From Tricholomella constricta (lineage: Eukaryota > Basidiomycota > Agaricomycetes > Agaricales > Lyophyllaceae), in NCBI GenBank assembly GCA_013368375.1, contig JAACJP010000001.1, positions 2,232,001 through 2,296,000 on the forward strand: DNA of 64,000 bases, written 5' to 3'. The translations under genes were made by a program, and so were the position numbers. The first letter of the stretch is position 1; every line of letters begins with the position of its first letter. The notes beneath the pieces are model-generated. The model searched no databases. It was not told where the DNA came from and was given only the letters and a program-made list of their open reading frames with translations. Positions 37,718-49,483 of the stretch are shown here, one piece after another.

Positions 37718-39232
37718 CTAGTTAAGAGAGCTGGTAACTTTGTAGCTCCTGGTCGATCAATCCCAAAAATTCTGTGACGTGACGCGCCGTGACCTGATTC
37801 CTATTCCACGTGATGAGCTTTTCTGAACGCGACGGCCACTCATTCTCGACTTGCACTGCCAGCGCAACCTAGCTCGAGAATTGAGGATTATAGCGGAGTA
37901 CATAATTCTCTACGAAACATCTCGGCATCTGCTTTTCTACGACCCAACTATCACACGCTGTGTCTCTGATTTCTCGGGCACGCAGCTTCGACAACGATTC
38001 TGATGATCATACTCTCAGATGGTTTTCAGGTTTTGGCTGGACTCTGGGGAAACTTAGTAGACGGAAGGCCCTCATTCTTTCCTTCGCCTATGCAGCATGT
38101 GAAACGCGGTCGTCGCTAGCATCATATGATTTCCAGGAGATCCAAGGCCGCACTTCAGGTTTTTGTACGGTTTGTCCCACGTTGTGTCGAGAAAGACGAT
38201 ATCGCATGGAAAGGCGCCACTGTTCAATTTCAACGCTTCTCTGCTATTAGGACATGTGAATACCACCCCATGGCAGCTCCTTGACGTAGCTATGGGCATA
38301 AACCTCCAAGGCCTCTCGCAATCTTTTCACTCTATCTACATGCAGATATGTCTCTCTGCCGCATGCTTCCTGGGCTTTGACACACGGGCGACATTGACGG
38401 ACTGCCAAATGTGAAACAACTTTAATGAGCTTCTTCCCCAGTTCTCCAACCCCTTTGTCGGTGCCTTAAATCCGGCGTGATGCTCTACCCACTGGCGTGG
38501 GATGTAACTACTTCTCGTAGGATGGAGTACCACCGATGGTTTTCAACCGTTTATCTCGCCTAATCCTGGCTATATCTGACGAGGTACAGACCTTGCTTCT
38601 CTAAAATAATACTTCTCATGGTATCCCCGGATATCACTTGAGCAATGTCTTCAACCGCGGCTCTCCCATCGTTCTCTTCGACGCCTAGCAGTCATGTGTT
38701 CAACATTCTTCGTTTGAGCATAGGCTCCTGATAAATATCTGCATGGGCCCAACGTTATTTTCTTATTCTGCTGATCCCTCAGCCGACCGATCACGAATAC
38801 TCCAACCGTACTGAGGCTAGACCTCACTTCGCCACACCGTTGCACCAGGTCGGCGTCTGTTCAGCGAGCTTTACCTCCGTGGTCTGAAATAAGCAAGTGG
38901 GCTACCGCCTGTCCGAAGGTCTGCGCTCCCTTGTAGGCCTTGTAGACCGAGTATCCTGTTTCATTGATTTTATGATTGTGTTAGTCCGTGGCAGTCAACA
39001 ACTGTCATTCTCTCAATGCCGTTGAATATTTCACCACCAGCCACATACGCTACGGTATCACTCGAGTTCGTCATACCCATGTCAAAGTAAATTTAGGCTC
39101 ACACTGATGAAGGACGTCAGAAATCTGATGCAAAATTGAGCTGTGCAACGGATGGGAGACGTGCTTTATGAGAACTGATCAGGAGAGAGATGTGCCCGAC
39201 AAACAAAACACGATCGTTAATTCCTTACGAGG
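37718..39232. other. 1.5-kb region without a convincing gene
   Basis: Contains the NOP14 promoter next to 37718. Two minus-strand frames (38533-38336 and 38299-38072) have a weakly coding-like look (for example DIVFLDTTWDKPYKNL) but no family match, no start and no clear splice signals. They could be the remains of a decayed gene or transposon. Confidence 0.4.
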
Positions 39233-40319
39233 TCAATCATAGTCCCTGGTGCTCCGCGAGTGTGACTCGCGCCCGTAAGGTTCCCTACGCCGCTCTTCGT
39301 CCGAAGTCCCAATGGGGCGCCTGCTCCGAACATCCGGAGGACGAGAATGAGAGCGGGGTGGAGAGTAATCGCGCGTCGAGTATCTGCGATCCCTATCATC
39401 CACTGGGGACCGGCTGGAGGAGGGAGAGCGGTGTCGCCTCCGGGGTGAAGGGGATCGGGGGCGGCCGCCAACGTCGCCGCGCCGTCCGAGCGAGCTCAAG
39501 AGGTCCTCCACCCCTTTCATTCCTTCCGACTTGAGTTTACGAGCGCGTTTCTCCTTTTTCTTGGCTTTCCTCGCCCGACGTTCCTCCGGCGTTTCATCCT
39601 TGTGCTTACCCTTGGATTTAGATTTCTTCAGTTTCTTCAATGCTTTCTCCTCCTTCCTCTTGGAGAGGAGATAGTCGCGCATGGGATCTTCAGGATCGAT
39701 CGGGGGCGATGAGGAGGCGGAGGAATCAGTATCGGGGTCCTCGTCTGTTGTAATAGGATCGTTATTTCGGGGCAAAACGCGACCAACAAGGGGATAACGT
39801 ACTCATGATCATTTGAGGCCTTGCGTTGAGGCTCTGTTCCTCGGGTTCAACCCACTCCCCATCCTCGCCCTTGGTCTTGGGCTGCTTGTAGTTCTTTACG
39901 TGGTCCACGCGAAGGGTTTTCTCTAGGACCTTGGCGCCATTGAGGTTGTCAACGGCAAGTATGGTAGACCGTTGATCCTCGTACATCAGAAACCCAAACC
40001 CCTTGGTTTTGCCCGTCTCTTTGTCGCGAGGCATGTTCACGTCCATCACCTCACCGTATCTAGTGCAACATAAGTTGGTTATCGGATCATGGCGCGTACA
40101 AATGACTTACTGAGAGAAAATTGTTATGACATCTCCCTCAGTGAGATCGAAGTGGAGACCACCAACGAAAATATAGGCGGAATCCTTGTATTCGTCATGC
40201 CAGGATGCTCCTGCGACACCGAGCTCGAGCTCGAGCTGGTTGATCTTATTGATTTCCTTTACGACACTGCTGGGAATGAGCGCCAATAGACTTGTGGAAA
40301 GGAGGAGAACTCACTTCAT
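39233..40319 (-). CDS. IST3/RBMX2: U2 snRNP/RES-complex RNA-binding protein Ist3/RBMX2
   Basis: Spliceosomal RRM protein (Snu17/Cwf29 in yeasts), a core of the pre-mRNA retention and splicing complex. Exons 40319-40315, 40266-40111, 40059-39803 and 39744-39233; introns of 48, 51 and 58 nt; 309 residues. The first exon is only ATGAA. Splicing gives MNVVKEINKINQLELELG, matching the family N-terminus. The RRM (about residues 30-110) shows RNP2 AYIFVGGL and RNP1 KGFGFLMY, preceded by DVITIFSQYGEV. After LRVDHVKNYKQP, the peptide the family uses to bind partners, the C-terminal half is Lys/Glu-rich then Arg/Ser-rich (RRYSTRDYSPPRSHSRPP), longer than in yeast but common in basidiomycetes and animals. 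Confidence 0.92.
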
Positions 40320-40409
40320 GGCAGTGGCGCGAACACAAGAGGGATTCCCACGCTGATTGGTGCACGCCTAAACTCAAAATTTTCTGGCTGCTGTACGCCG
40401 ACTAGCAAT
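40320..40409. promoter_or_regulatory. Divergent promoter region between Ist3/RBMX2 and eIF3d
   Basis: 90 bp between the two start codons. Both promoters must lie here or inside the flanking genes. No TATA box is evident. Confidence 0.5.
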
Positions 40410-42498
40410 ATGGCTTCATTTTCGCTGCCGCCTATAAACGATAATCCTGACGGTGGATGGGGCCCGTCGTCGTCGAACCCACCCGACCAGTTCAAATTCA
40501 AGGATATTCCCTACGCACCTTACTCCAAGTCTGATAAACTTGGTCGGTTCGCAGATTGGAATGATCTCTCGTCCGACGGTCGTCAGACCGCTGCTGGAAT
40601 CCCACTGACGGCCAATCTTCGCGGAGGAGGTCCGGGGGGTCGCAGGAGGGATGGTAATCAGGCCTTTGGAAGCGGAACCGCCAGTGCCTTTGCCTACTTC
40701 CATGTCGAAGATGAATCATCGTTCTCCCTTGTCGACAACAAAACTGCTGCGCCCCGCAGAGGAGGCGCGTTCACTCGCGGAAGAGGAACTGCTAGGGGTG
40801 GTGCTTCATATGGCACAAGGGGCGGCGCTAGGGGTGGACGAGGTGGTCCTGCTGGTCGAGGAAACCAGAACCAGCGTGGTGGACGGAGAGGCTGGAGGGA
40901 CTGGGAAAAGGTTTGCATATTATCTCGTCATCTTCCTACACATTTATATATTATTGGCTCAGAACAACCGCACGCGCGAGTCCTCTGTGGCCATCTCCCC
41001 TCAATGGTCCATGTTGGAAGAAATCGAGTTCCATCGGCTTGCCAAGCTCCGTCTCGAAGTCGATGAGCCCGAAGAATTGTAAGTTTAATAGTTATATCAG
41101 GGTAGGCACTCCATTACGACAATTTCCAGGGAATCTTACGGCCGCCTCTTCGCGTACGAAAAATCTTACGATCGCGTCACCACCAAGACTGAACGTCCTC
41201 TTCAATTGGTGGATCGTATCAAATACAACACCACCACCTCCGACGATCCTGTTATCCAGGAGGTTCGATCCATTTTGATTTTCTCTTTCATTTGCTTACA
41301 AGCATACCTCAGCTTGTTGGCAAAAATGTCGCCAAGGTGTATACTACAGACGTCATTCTCAGTGTTTTGATGTGCGCCCCTCGTTCTGTTTATCCATGGG
41401 ACATTGTTATTCTTCGCGAAGGAAACAACCTTTTCTTCGACAAGCGGGATGGCGGCCCATTCGATACTGTCACCGTCAACGAAAATGCGTCGGACCCTCC
41501 CCAGGATCCCACCCCTCCCAACCCCAACAACCCGACCGAAAAAGTGGCAGTTCCTGAGGTTCCCTCGATAAACTCTGCCACCTCCCTGTCGCTGGAAGCC
41601 ACCTACATCAACCAAAATTTCGGATTCCAGTCCGTCATAGAGAACTCTCCGCCACCCGCAGTCGAATTTACCCACCCTAATCCCTTCTATGGCCCAGAGG
41701 AGACAGAACCTCTGGCGTCATGTGGATACCGCTACAGGCTCTTCGATCTCGGCATTACGGAGGACGAAGACATAAAGATCTGTGTCCGAACTGAGGTCGA
41801 TGCGTATTCGCCCGGACAAGGGAATCCTCGCGAGGGCCAGGGATTAGTTACGATTCGGGCGCTCAACGAATTTGATCCTCGAGCGCAAGGTGCTGGTGGA
41901 GCTCCTGATTGGCGTTCCAAGCTCGATTCTCAGCGCGGAGCTGTTGTTGCTACGGAAATGAAGAACAACAGCTGCAAACTTGCCAAATGGACCGTTCAGA
42001 GTGTGTTGGCCGGGGCTGAGCTCATGAAGATCGGGTGCGTGTACTTCCGTCTCTGTCCGCACTGTTGCAACAAACGTTCGACGCTATCGCGATTGCTTTG
42101 CTGACGCTTCGTATTTATAGATATATTTCCCGAGTCAACCCTCGCGACAATACGCGTCATGTCATCCTCAGCACGGCGTCCATGCGCCCAACTGATTTCG
42201 CCGGTCAGCTCAACGTCTCGTTGGCTAACGGCTGGGGCATCGTCCGCACTGTGACAGATATGTGCATGAAGATGCCTGAGGGCAAGTACGTGTTGGTGAA
42301 GGACCCCAACAAGGTACGTTGATTGCCGTCTTGCGTCTGCCCACATGGGCCGTCGAGTCGTCCTTCTCTGTTTCGTGACACTGACGCTCCTGCTATTCTT
42401 TACAGCCCGTGATCCGTCTTTACTCCGTGCCTTTGACAACTTTCACAGGCGATGATGAAGAAGGCCAGGAAGGAGAGAATTTTGAGGATGATGAATAG
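40410..42498 (+). CDS. eIF3d: Eukaryotic translation initiation factor 3 subunit D
   Basis: Peripheral eIF3 subunit that contacts mRNA and, in animals, can bind the cap. Exons 40410-40910, 40963-41078, 41130-41262, 41313-42034, 42121-42313 and 42406-42498; all phases fit, giving 585 residues. The N-terminus (FSLPPINDNPDGGWGPS, then FKDIPYAPYSKSDKLGRFADW) is the family signature. Residues about 110-165 form an RGG/Gly-rich linker. The central cap-binding-like core follows (SPQWSMLEEIEFHRLAKL, TTDVILSVLMCAPRSVYPWD, FDKRDGGPFDTVTVNENA) and ends ILSTASMRPTDFAGQLNVSL. An acidic tail, GENFEDDE, is typical. It converges with the Dsc2-like gene (121 bp between stops). Confidence 0.95.
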
Positions 42499-42619
42499 GG
42501 ATTTCACGACGTTTGACATCTGACTGATACTGTCGCAACTGAAACCTTTTAATTATCCCTTGATAGTGATATGTATCCATCGAACATCTACTGAATGCCT
42601 CCAATCGCTGCTCGTTGAT

Positions 42620-44073
42620 TCAACTTTGAGGGCTGAGTAACGTTTCCACAGCCGCTTCGATATTGGGGCTGGACATCTCGCATGAGAATTGAAGCCCGTC
42701 CACGGGGTACGAAAGTTTCGGCTCACCTGCGCTGAAGGGCACCAATGACGACTTCTCTTTGAACGTCCGGGAACATGGTCGTCAGTTGGGCTATTTCCGC
42801 CTCAGATGGCACCCGAATACCACCACTGGCCCCCTCGGTCCGCCCAGTCAACTCATTCATCCACTCTCTCATCACAGAATCCGTTCCCGTGGTCCCCTGG
42901 GCGTCAAAATTAGGTTCAGACGTACGATGTCTTGGCGTGGCACCTCCTGGCGAAGGCCGTGCTGTCGTGATAACCTCTTCATTCTGAGGCGTCGCAAGTG
43001 AGGAAACGTTTCGGGTCGAGGACGCTCTCGATTCGTCCGGAAGTGCTCGGTTCGACCGGCGCGGTGGGCGTAACGAACCCACCAGCGGCAGCAGGAATCG
43101 TGTCGCAAGCCTTGTCAGTGTGGGGGAAATACGATACGCTTTGAGGTTTGCCAGGTCGGAGCGGTAGATCTGTCCTACGAGAATCCCGATGATAGCCACG
43201 GCTACTGAACCTGGGGGACGACTGATGGCCGCCTGCATGAAACCAAATAGTTCGGCTGTCAGGGAGAAAGGCTTGCAGCGGAAATGAAGAGACTGGACCT
43301 GGATAGCGAGCAAATATATTAGACTTTTGCTATTGAGCGGGATGCCAAAGATGCGGTAGTTGTACGTCGAAGGAACAATTCGGGCATATTGATACAACAT
43401 GCTGAAGATTAGTGGAGATGGGCCCATGGCGAAATGATTGAGGCCAACGCGATTAAAGAGCATCAACGAGAGGAGCTCGAGGATTGTTGCCATTAAAGTG
43501 GAGACAAGTGCAAAAGACTGTCAAGGTGAATATTACATTGCTGGGCATTTTGGCGCGGAGGAGGTGCTCACGGCAAACTTGATGCTCCCGAACTGGCGTT
43601 CGATCTGTACACCGACATTATACAGAACGAGTTCTGCGACAAACAAGTCACTTGAATTGGAGAAAGCCAGATGGTGGAGAACCAGCCTCCAGTACTGGGG
43701 GGATCTATTTCAGGCTTGGTCACGTCCGCTAGCAAAACAACTTGAGAGACGCTACCTGATGGTGACGGGACAAGTGCGGTACCAACTACCAGGCAGTTTT
43801 GGTTATAGAAGGAATTGGACGAAACGTTGCGCACTTACCTGTAGATGGAAGTAGTGCTTCACGTCAAATAATCCAGCCAGTATGGACGTTAGGCCGTAGC
43901 CCACCATGAGCCCTGAGTACCATACCCTTTAGAAGATAGCTTCGAGGTGTATTCAACGTAAAGATACCTTTCGTGACAGAAGCATTCTCGAAAGACATGA
44001 AAAGAGCCGGAGGCCGCTGGAGGAGGAGGTCTGAGTAGGTCACCGTGGGAGTCCGCGATGATCGAGCCGCCAT
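42620..44073 (-). CDS. dsc2-like: Rhomboid-like membrane protein with C-terminal UBA domain (Dsc2/UBAC2-like)
   Basis: Probable subunit of a Golgi/ER E3 ligase complex that handles membrane proteins (Dsc complex in yeasts, UBAC2 in animals). Exons 44073-43968, 43912-43839, 43785-43756, 43694-43572, 43517-42727 and 42668-42620; phases fit; 390 residues. The 30-nt third exon (LVPHLSRHHQ) joins to YWRLVLHHLAFSNSSDLF, the most conserved part, then ELVLYNVGVQIERQFGSIKFASF. Several hydrophobic segments follow up to about residue 240. No rhomboid serine/histidine dyad is evident, as expected for this pseudoprotease branch. The tail is polar and ends in a UBA domain (SEAEIAQLTTMFPDVQREVVIGALQRS, given here only as its start SEAEIAQL and end IEAAVETLL). 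The last intron splits the UBA domain. Confidence 0.83.
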
Positions 44074-47000
44074 GCTACGTTTGTTCACCTTCGTTCATCC
44101 AGCAATCTCGCCTCTGCCCCAGCCTCAAGGCCTCTCGGGCATGTCCATTGTCATAACGTTGCTTCGTCGCGCAGCATTATCCAACATTCATCTGGGCTTA
44201 ACCTTGAAAGTTTCTGGAACGTCAAACCACACATGGAAAGGTGCCGGGTCTAACAAACACCACCCCAAAACTCATCCCTGCAATCGGCCTCACGGAGGTT
44301 CGGTTCGGATTTCGCAGATAGACTCGATTCTTGCGTTGGTCAGGGTATTTGGAGCCTACCCATGTCACCTGCCCGACCTCCAGTGCGACTTGGGCAAACT
44401 AAAGAGTCTTCAGACAGCTCGGCCGGCACGCCACCCCACTGACGTGAGTGGGAGACTTGATGTTTTTTTTCCGTTTCGTCCCTGGATCTCCGTATGCTTT
44501 ACTCGTACAACCTGTTGAAACTTGGGGATCCCGCTGGACGTGACGCCAGAGAGCCGAGGCCCGTTGGCGTTGTGGAGCGGCATATAAGGTCTGTGCCTTC
44601 AAAAGGTCTTTTATTGTCTCGTGAGTCTTCACTTTACGTGACTTGATCTTAACATTCATTGCAGGCCTATATTTGTGTAGCTTCCTCTGTCGCGGCATTC
44701 ACCGGACCTGTGTGCACTTCTTCGACATGCTTTGAACAGATCTCGTCCCTTGTCGATTGCATCTGGCGCCAAGTAAGGCCTTCTAGTTTTTACTTATGGG
44801 GGCCCTGGAAGAAGCTCTTGCTTTGGCCGTCTCCGCTGCTGAAGGGCCGTACCTCTCCACCACGCACGGGCGACGGCCACCTACGGTGCACCAAGTACCT
44901 ACACTTTAGAACCACTCGACAGGGGCTTAGAGAAGCCATTCCATCCGAAATTTGAAATGTCAGATGGCTTGGGACGATAACACTGCTATACGTCTTTGAC
45001 ATGTCCACGTCCCACTCGAACACCGTTGAACACCTTTATTTCGATTCAAGGCATGCACATGTCCAGATGACTCTCTATGCTCGGCGCCGTCTTTCCTTAT
45101 GCGGACCGGGTTTTCTCCGAGCAGGTCTGACTCCAGCGACCCTGCCAAACAAGTGATGACATACCTCTACCTGAGCTTATCTCCGCCTCTGCATGTCACC
45201 CTTCGTTTACGAACTGCCCTCCTGCACTACACCATCGTCTTCTCAGCGTCCTCTGCTGCTCCAGGCAGAACTCGTGGGAATCAGCAATGTGGACCGAGCT
45301 AGAATCACAATCAATTTCTTACCAAGAGATCCGAATCCATCCATGCAAGGCTCTTAATCGCAAGCCCTCGGTATTCATCCATTTCTACCGTGAGTCACAC
45401 ATATAAATTTATGAAAACGCTACTTCTTGCAAGGGTTCTGTCTCCAGGTGACCCTGACGTTATACGGGTGATATGCTACCTTCCCTTCCTTCCTTCAATG
45501 CTTTCGGACGATGACGCTGGTCCGCAATACCACGGTAAGTAGCTCGTAGCTATCTGTGAGAAAGCACTATCGGGCCACATGTATAGTTCGAGACCCGTGA
45601 ACACTTACTTACTTGGCAGTTGCCGAGATTCAGTTCATTACCTAGACTCAGTCGCTGTCATGTGGATATCGGATTATATCCAACCTCTCCTTCTGAAATG
45701 AAACGAGGCGCCGTTCACTGTTGCACGATGCACGTCCTTCGGCAAGGGGGCGCTATATCCTTTCGATCCCTTCAGCGGGCCGCTGAGCAGCGCGGATGAT
45801 CGTTGAGACCCTATGTTTTTAAGCGCCTCTGGATATCTCCATCCCGTCCCCTGTGAATTCCAGGAATATGGCATGAGCACAATCCTTACCTTCCACGTTC
45901 GGTTACTTGGGCAGAAGTGTGGGAGATGCCCGGCCATTTAGCCGCATAGGTTCTTGCGTTCACATGAGTTTTCGGCGGCGAAGAGGTTTTTTTCTTCTGA
46001 ACACTTTCGGCCGCGCGCTGGTGTTGGGCGCTCAAAGCATAGCGCGAGACTAATAGTTCATAACGCTGTGCTAATACACTAGCTTGCATGACGCCCATAA
46101 TTATGTGTTGACGGTTCAACATGATCTAATTGAAGTCATCACATTGACATATATCGTCGTAGCGTCCAACATATAGATGCGCACACTGCAGTGTATTTCA
46201 GGAACTCACAACTCTGTAGTATTTAGAAGTGACGGCATCCTTCTCGAAGCTGCCGACCCCCAAATCACTTCCCCCTTTGGCTGGCAAAGATCTCAGACAT
46301 AGCCGCGAGACGGCAAGCCTGTGATAATTTCAAGGAAATTAGCCTTTCTTGAAGCGCACGCAGACGCTAGATGGGCTGAAGGAGACCGCAACTGGTGTCG
46401 ATTCCAACAAAAATACGTCTGGGCTCGATGTCTCTGAAGAAGTAACTTTTACCTTAGGTTGCTCATAATGCGTAACATTGACGTTGGTCGGGTGACTCCA
46501 GTGCACCACATGCAAGCAGTGCCACACTGGCCATTCCCGACTCGCGGCCCTGACCCTGCGCACCTTGGCGGGATCGTCCAAGCTCTGTGATATTCGAGTT
46601 TCTCTCCAAATCGGACTCTTCCACGGGCGATCTAGACAGCACATAGGCAGACACCGCGTCGAACAGGGGTTGACACGGGCGAAATGGAAGAAAACGTTCG
46701 GCGTGCACGCACGGATGCAAAAACCAGGCCACGTTCTATGGCGCGCAACGACGCAAAGAGATTATTGAAATTTGTTCGATCATAAGATCCGGGCATCCGG
46801 CGGTTTGTTTCCGGGCGACCACGTTGACGCTGGATCGATCGAGATCGGGGTTTTCACACACTCATTATCGTCTGTGCTTCCCAATACCAATCCCGACAGA
46901 CAGTCCTCTTTGGACATCCTTGCGGGATCCGCCCAACCTGACCGCGGACGTCCTCCTACGCACAGCAGGTAGAGACAGCAGTATTCTCTTTGACTCGAGA

Positions 47001-49483
47001 GGTGTCGGTGTTGGTGATTGAATACCTCCGAGGTTCCATTTCCCATAGTCATGGCGCCAAATGCACGATCGAGAGGCTGTGCTCCGTCAAAGGAGGTGAG
47101 TTACAAACGAAAGTACGACAAGTTGATACCTTTCTGAAAAAAGAACACCGAGCGTCACTGCTCTCCATTTTTTGCGGCCTCGCTGGGGAATGATTCGTCT
47201 TGACTTCTTTGTACCCCGGCATCACCGTTCTCTTCGTTTGGCTACGTGTGCCAGTGTGCCACTCAAAGCCTTAACCGTATACGACAACGAATGCGCAGCA
47301 GTGTATATGGAAATCGAAGCATTTTCTCCCGCCGCTGTCAACGTCCTCGGTCTGTCTATTATCCATTTCGCTCACACCATTTCCATGGAACACCAAGCTA
47401 GCATCTCAGCGTGCCAATATTGGACTCGACCCACCGACAAGCTTCTATCGAACAATAACAATGCACTAAGTAATTTCCGGAGCTTTCGGAGTCCCCGCCT
47501 CATCTCTGAATGTGATAATTATTTTCCACTGAACACTCACTTCCGTCCAATACTATACTGCCTTTTCCCAGCGCTTAAACGAGGTAAAGTGCGCTTCCAT
47601 GCGGACGCCCGATCCGCCCCATACGATGGCCCAAGCGCCAGGTGGACCTGTCACTGCTCACGGAAACGGGGGGCGACAGGCATCGCATCACACGCCGACA
47701 CCGCTCCCTGTTGGTTGGCCCCCGTCCCAACGAAGTAGGCCCCCTTCCGTCCTCCTGCGCCTGCACACATACCAGTGCCAAGCTGTCACATCGAGAGCAC
47801 CACCGCATACCGACTCCGCGATGACTGGCCTGTCATCCGTCCAAGTGATGCAAATTTTTGACTCGACGCTCAATACCTGGCTGGGACTCGCACGGTGTCT
47901 GCCCTCCCGGCTGCGATTTTCTCCCAGTCAAGGCTCCTGTGACACATTAGCCTATCGCATCGGGACCGGTCTCTCAACTCCACACCGCGCATGTTCGTCT
48001 ATCCCATTCCGTTTCGAGTTTCAAGCTTCAAGTTCCGCGCGCAAAAGTATATTACCCACGCCACCGCCTCTCAGCACCGTCAGCGCCTATTTTAGATTGC
48101 GCGTCCTTACTTGTTCTTGTTCTCATTTTCGTTCTCGTTCTAGTTTCTCATTGTTCTTGTTGCGGAGCCTGAGGGGCTCACGAAGCGCGGGAGGGATGCG
48201 GCTCCGAAGACAGACCGCTTCCGAAAAGAGGACACACGGCGGACGCTTCTTCCATTCGATTCATGTGCCCGCCCGCCTGCTTCCGTCGTACCTGCGCTGG
48301 CGGTTTCTGAGCTTGCTCCTGCGTCCATTACGTACATTGAATCAAGTCTTAATTTTTGCGGCGCGGCTGTACGACGCGACTACACGATAACCTGGCAGGC
48401 CTGTTCAGAGGAGGTGGGAATGGCATAGACACGGACGCAAAGCACTACTGCTCCAAAAACATCATACGTATGTACAATACACCCATGACGCTTCTTCTGT
48501 GCAGTGGCGATAGCCTCACTCTGCCTTTCATCTCCCGCGCCGCCGTCTAGACGGGGCCGGGTCTTCTGCGTCCTTCCGAGTCTGTTGAGTTCCCCGCGTC
48601 CTTCTTCACCTTCGAACTTCAAACCAAGTTCACGATGCCGGCCGGTGGGTGGTCCCGCATGTGCATATGATAGATAGCGCATACGTCATACGTTTACTGC
48701 GCATGACCGATGCAGTCGCACAATCGGAGGTTGTTCTTCTCGACAGCTGAGCTCACACCTCACATAGCATGCAGCACGCAACACGCGGCACAAATGGAGC
48801 GCGCAGACAATGCGGTCGCGCCGTAAATGTCTTGACATGGTTTTCGCATCGGTTTCGGGTTGCACGGGGACAGGTCGATAGTTTAACGAGGTAGATCCCT
48901 TCAATGGCGGCGACGCGTACTGGTGTCGTTATGCCCCGTTGTATATTGCGAATTAGCATGTGCTTGGAATCCGACCTAGTACGCGGATATGTTGCTGCAT
49001 GTCTGCATGTTGTTTGCTCTGAGACCAAGGACATCTGAATGTCATGGCTGTCCCTGTGGGTGCAGCGAGTGGGAACAAGGATGTGAACACTGGATAGTAT
49101 TGCGTGGTGTGCTCGCGGAGCTTGGATCTGGACGCAGTGCAGCGTTCGATACTCTCGCGTCGCAGCCGAGAATAGCGGGGGCCGTGTCGAGCAAATCGCG
49201 TCGCGGCCCTGACCGCGGATGGTTAGTCATGCCGGGAGTACTTCGGTGCAGTGCGTGGGATATTATTAGAGTAGAGCAGAGTACGGTGGTCACAGTGTGA
49301 CGATCTCGCAATCGGTGGGAGACCCAGAACAGCGGGCGTGTTTCGAGGAGTAGGGAGTGACCGGGGGCCGGGGTGGCAGGGCGATCCGGATAAGGCAAGA
49401 GGCCGAAAAAGGAAGGAGACCCTGTGTGGAGAGCTTGGTTCAAAACGGAGGACAGACGAGGACGAGCTGGGGCCGCACTCGAC
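44074..49483. other. 5.4-kb region without a recognisable gene, upstream of the GATA factor
   Basis: Frames on both strands are short and show no family resemblance. The longest (47599-48390, +) is low in complexity and Pro/Ser/Arg-rich, typical of chance frames in GC-rich DNA. A pyrimidine-rich stretch of TTCT/GTTCTCG repeats at about 48110-48165 could precede a transcription start. No tRNA or transposon ends were seen. It may hold an extended promoter, a long 5' leader or a non-coding RNA. Confidence 0.5.

Noticed and set aside
38072..38533. Minus-strand gene
   Set aside because: Two short frames look mildly coding but have no start, splice signals or family match; reported only as a possible decayed region.
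43250..43310. Extra 43-nt intron in the Dsc2-like gene (GTCCAG...GACAG)
   Set aside because: Removing it breaks the reading frame, while retaining it keeps the frame open through the hydrophobic region.
47599..48390. 263-codon + strand open frame as a gene
   Set aside because: Low-complexity Pro/Ser/Arg composition, overlapped by other long frames, no domain and no splice context; typical of chance frames in GC-rich DNA.
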